64,000 bases of DNA, from positions 33,211-97,210 of the forward strand of contig JAURNY010000003.1 of the NCBI GenBank assembly GCA_030829955.1, read 5' to 3'. Of the stretch, positions 62,495 through 64,000 are shown piece by piece (within the stretch, counting starts at the first letter, position 1; the number at the start of each line of letters is the position of its first letter). Both the position numbers and the translations under genes were made by a program. The notes beneath the pieces are model-generated. The model saw only the letters and a program-made list of their open reading frames with translations, was not told where the DNA came from and did not search any database. Source of the DNA: Gammaproteobacteria bacterium (GTDB taxonomy: Bacteria > Pseudomonadota > Gammaproteobacteria > Eutrophobiales > Eutrophobiaceae).

Positions 62495-63253
62495 TTACTT
62501 TTTTTTACGAATCAATTTATTCAGGTTTTCCATAGACGCCAGGTGGGCATAAATTAGTTCCATCTGGTCACTCTTAACGAGCTCCGCTAGTTTTTCTGGT
62601 GCCAGCGCTTTTAGTTTTTCCCGGTTGATACCCAAAAACCCACCTAGCAGTTGATTCTCGCCACTTGCTTTAGTGTAATTCGCTTGCATAGATTCAAGCA
62701 GCCCTAGTGTTTGCAAATTATTGCAAAACAAGGTGGTTAACTGCACATGGTTCTGATAATCCTGCAAGAAGTCTACAGCCTGGCTTAATATCTTTTCGTA
62801 CTCACCTTTCTTATTGAATAAAGGCTTGCCCTTCTGGGAAGTATTAAACCCGGGATAAGTTTCATCAATACAAACTGTAAATTTCTGATTGTTTTCTGAT
62901 GCAAGTATAAACGGATAACGACGAACATAGGCAGGAATATAGTTAGCATCCCACTCGCCTTTTTTGTTGATAAACAAATTACTATTGTTATCAATGCCCA
63001 GCAAAACAACAGGAAAAATATTATTATCTCCACCCACTGCAAAAACGATTGGATATTCTTTTGCAGCCTTTAGAAATTCTATTGCCGCAATATAAATACT
63101 ATTCGTCCCCTTTGTATATAAAAAATTGTCGATCGGCTCTATGAATAATTCACTATGTGTATCTTTGTTTAGAGGTATTGCTTTTTTATAAAACAATGGA
63201 AGCTGAGGTAAGTCTTTTTTCATTTTACTTACCTGTTTTTTTTTATCAGTCAT
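62495..63253 (-). CDS. SapC family protein
   Basis: 252 residues, no signal peptide. PLFYKKAIPLNKDTHSEL, ANYIPAYVRRYPFILA (about 105-120), CIDETYPGF and GKPLFNKKGEYEKIL (about 142-156) are the SapC (S-layer-associated) pattern. Function is poorly known even where the family is named after S-layer secretion. Followed upstream by an exported protein 10 bp away. Confidence 0.8.
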   Translation of the reverse strand: MTDKKKQVSKMKKDLPQLPLFYKKAIPLNKDTHSELFIEPIDNFLYTKGTNSIYIAAIEFLKAAKEYPIVFAVGGDNNIFPVVLLGIDNNSNLFINKKGEWDANYIPAYVRRYPFILASENNQKFTVCIDETYPGFNTSQKGKPLFNKKGEYEKILSQAVDFLQDYQNHVQLTTLFCNNLQTLGLLESMQANYTKASGENQLLGGFLGINREKLKALAPEKLAELVKSDQMELIYAHLASMENLNKLIRKKK

Positions 63254-63263
63254 AACAGATATT

Positions 63264-63854
63264 TTATGGTATGTTTATCGATTCTTCTAATTCATCTGGT
63301 AATGGTGGCAAATCCCACTCTGATTCATCATCTGTAATTTCTTCATCTTTAAACAATTCCAGATCATTCACATATTCTAGTAATTCTACATTTCTCGCAG
63401 ATTCAACAGGAAAGTCAGGCGATTCAAAAAGTTGACTATCATTCAGAAAACCATCCTCAATATCGAGATCACTTTTAATAGTTTTAAGCTTATCCATATG
63501 CTGACCAAAATTATCTCTGGTATTCACATAAGCTATTAATACTTGCTGAAACTCATCCGGATTATCTACTGCTTCCTGCTTAAGTGTTAATACCTCTATT
63601 CTCTTGTCCAGCGCGTTAATTAATTCATTTAACTCTTTTTCATTTACAGTTAATTCACAAAGCTCAACGCCATCACATTTTGCCAATGATATTGCAATCC
63701 CCATGCCTATTGATTGAAATAAAACAGATTCTTGCTGCAAAGAATTTATATCTGCTTGTTCAAATGCTTCCTTATTTAATATAACAGCACTAACAGACTC
63801 TAACATGATTAAGCCCGTCAATAGCACTATTAATTGTATATTTTTAAAAAGCAT
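63264..63854 (-). CDS. Hypothetical exported acidic protein
   Basis: 196 residues. A signal-like N-terminus (MLFKNIQLIVLLTGLIMLES, then VSA) precedes an acidic, helix-rich body: LCELTVNEKELNELINALDK (about 67-86) suggests a short coiled coil, and the C-terminus is Asp/Glu-rich with PPLPDELEESI. Family not recognised. Two bases separate it from the upstream partial gene. Confidence 0.55.
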   Translation of the reverse strand: MLFKNIQLIVLLTGLIMLESVSAVILNKEAFEQADINSLQQESVLFQSIGMGIAISLAKCDGVELCELTVNEKELNELINALDKRIEVLTLKQEAVDNPDEFQQVLIAYVNTRDNFGQHMDKLKTIKSDLDIEDGFLNDSQLFESPDFPVESARNVELLEYVNDLELFKDEEITDDESEWDLPPLPDELEESINIP

Positions 63855-63856
63855 GA

Positions 63857-64000
63857 TTAGAAAATATTTAAATCGTTATTACCCGGCAACTGCAACAAAT
63901 CAGTGCCGTAATGTAAAATATGTGTTGAATCGTAACTACGTGCTTCAGCAGTAAAAATAGAAGGTGCATTACTATTAGCTTGAGGACTTTCCAGCAACAA
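63857..64000 (-). CDS. C-terminal end of an unidentified gene (partial)
   Basis: The last 47 codons and the stop of a minus-strand frame that enters from the right edge, ending LLQLPGNNDLNIF. It has no standard ORF problem and stops 2 bp before the next ATG, as operon neighbours do. Too short to identify. Confidence 0.55.
   Translation of the reverse strand: MLLESPQANSNAPSIFTAEARSYDSTHILHYGTDLLQLPGNNDLNIF

Overview
The window is chromosomal DNA from a gammaproteobacterium. Evidence for this is leuC-leuD, gltX followed by tRNA-Ala and tRNA-Glu, and an RfaH-type antiterminator. Nothing in the sequence fixes the genus. The right-hand ~8 kb is ordinary core genome. The left ~56 kb is visibly more AT-rich and is one giant surface-polysaccharide (O-antigen or capsule) locus. 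Apart from a single Sel1-repeat gene near the right end, every gene lies on the minus strand, so transcription of the locus runs from right to left.

Right to left: 61.9-64 kb holds a small Sel1 protein (+), a SapC-family protein, a hypothetical exported protein and the end of another gene. 58.1-61.8 kb holds an AcuI-type reductase, leuC, leuD and rfaH. 56.4-58.1 kb holds gltX and two tRNA genes with their own strong promoter. 53.1-56.3 kb holds three precursor genes: a TviB-like UDP-HexNAc dehydrogenase, UDP-glucose dehydrogenase and APS kinase. 52.3-53.0 kb holds a winged-helix regulator whose start is flanked by two matching palindromes. Directly downstream of it lies an ops element (GGCGGTAGCGTG), the RfaH recruitment site, so the following ~52 kb can be read as one RfaH-dependent transcript.

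The long operon falls into modules. 43.3-52.3 kb: RmlD-like SDR, ABC flippase, epimerase, and a legionaminate-type set (LegC aminotransferase, NeuB/LegI synthase, NeuD/LegH acetyltransferase, CMP-transferase) with a GT2 and a small hydrolase. 34.6-43.1 kb: acyltransferase-SGNH, a deacetylase-like unknown, a sulfotransferase, a CBS-nucleotidyltransferase, a 2OG dioxygenase, a KpsC/S-like transferase and an acyl-carrier-like protein lacking its serine. 28.8-34.6 kb: a second nonulosonate-like set with two more NeuB-type synthases, a SpsF-like cytidylyltransferase, a CBS-aminotransferase fusion, a TIM-barrel enzyme and an SGNH hydrolase. 23.2-28.8 kb: methyl- and acyltransferases, a second 2OG dioxygenase, a PFTS-motif protein and a pair of related proteins of unknown family. 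19.9-23.2 kb: a dehydroquinate-synthase-like cyclase, an SDR and two CMP-sugar synthetase homologues. 14.1-19.9 kb: GT2, sulfotransferase, a clear UDP-sulfoquinovose synthase (SQD1) homologue and a 4,6-dehydratase. 9.1-14.1 kb: GT4, Wzx and two Wzy/WaaL-type membrane proteins. 2.6-9.1 kb: an L-QuiNAc/L-FucNAc-type set (FnlA, RmlD-like, 2-epimerase, CapF-like), WbuB and a WbpL-type initiating transferase. 0-2.6 kb: a stand-alone GlmU-type acetyltransferase, an oxidoreductase, a cupin and a C-methyltransferase cut by the window edge.

Taken together the locus appears to build an acidic, highly modified glycan containing nonulosonic acids, uronic acids and 6-deoxy-L-HexNAc, with sulfur added in two ways: sulfate ester through APS kinase and two sulfotransferases, and possibly sulfonate through the SQD1 homologue. 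The control logic (RfaH, ops, autoregulated winged-helix protein) is visible in the same window. Functions beyond family level are inference.
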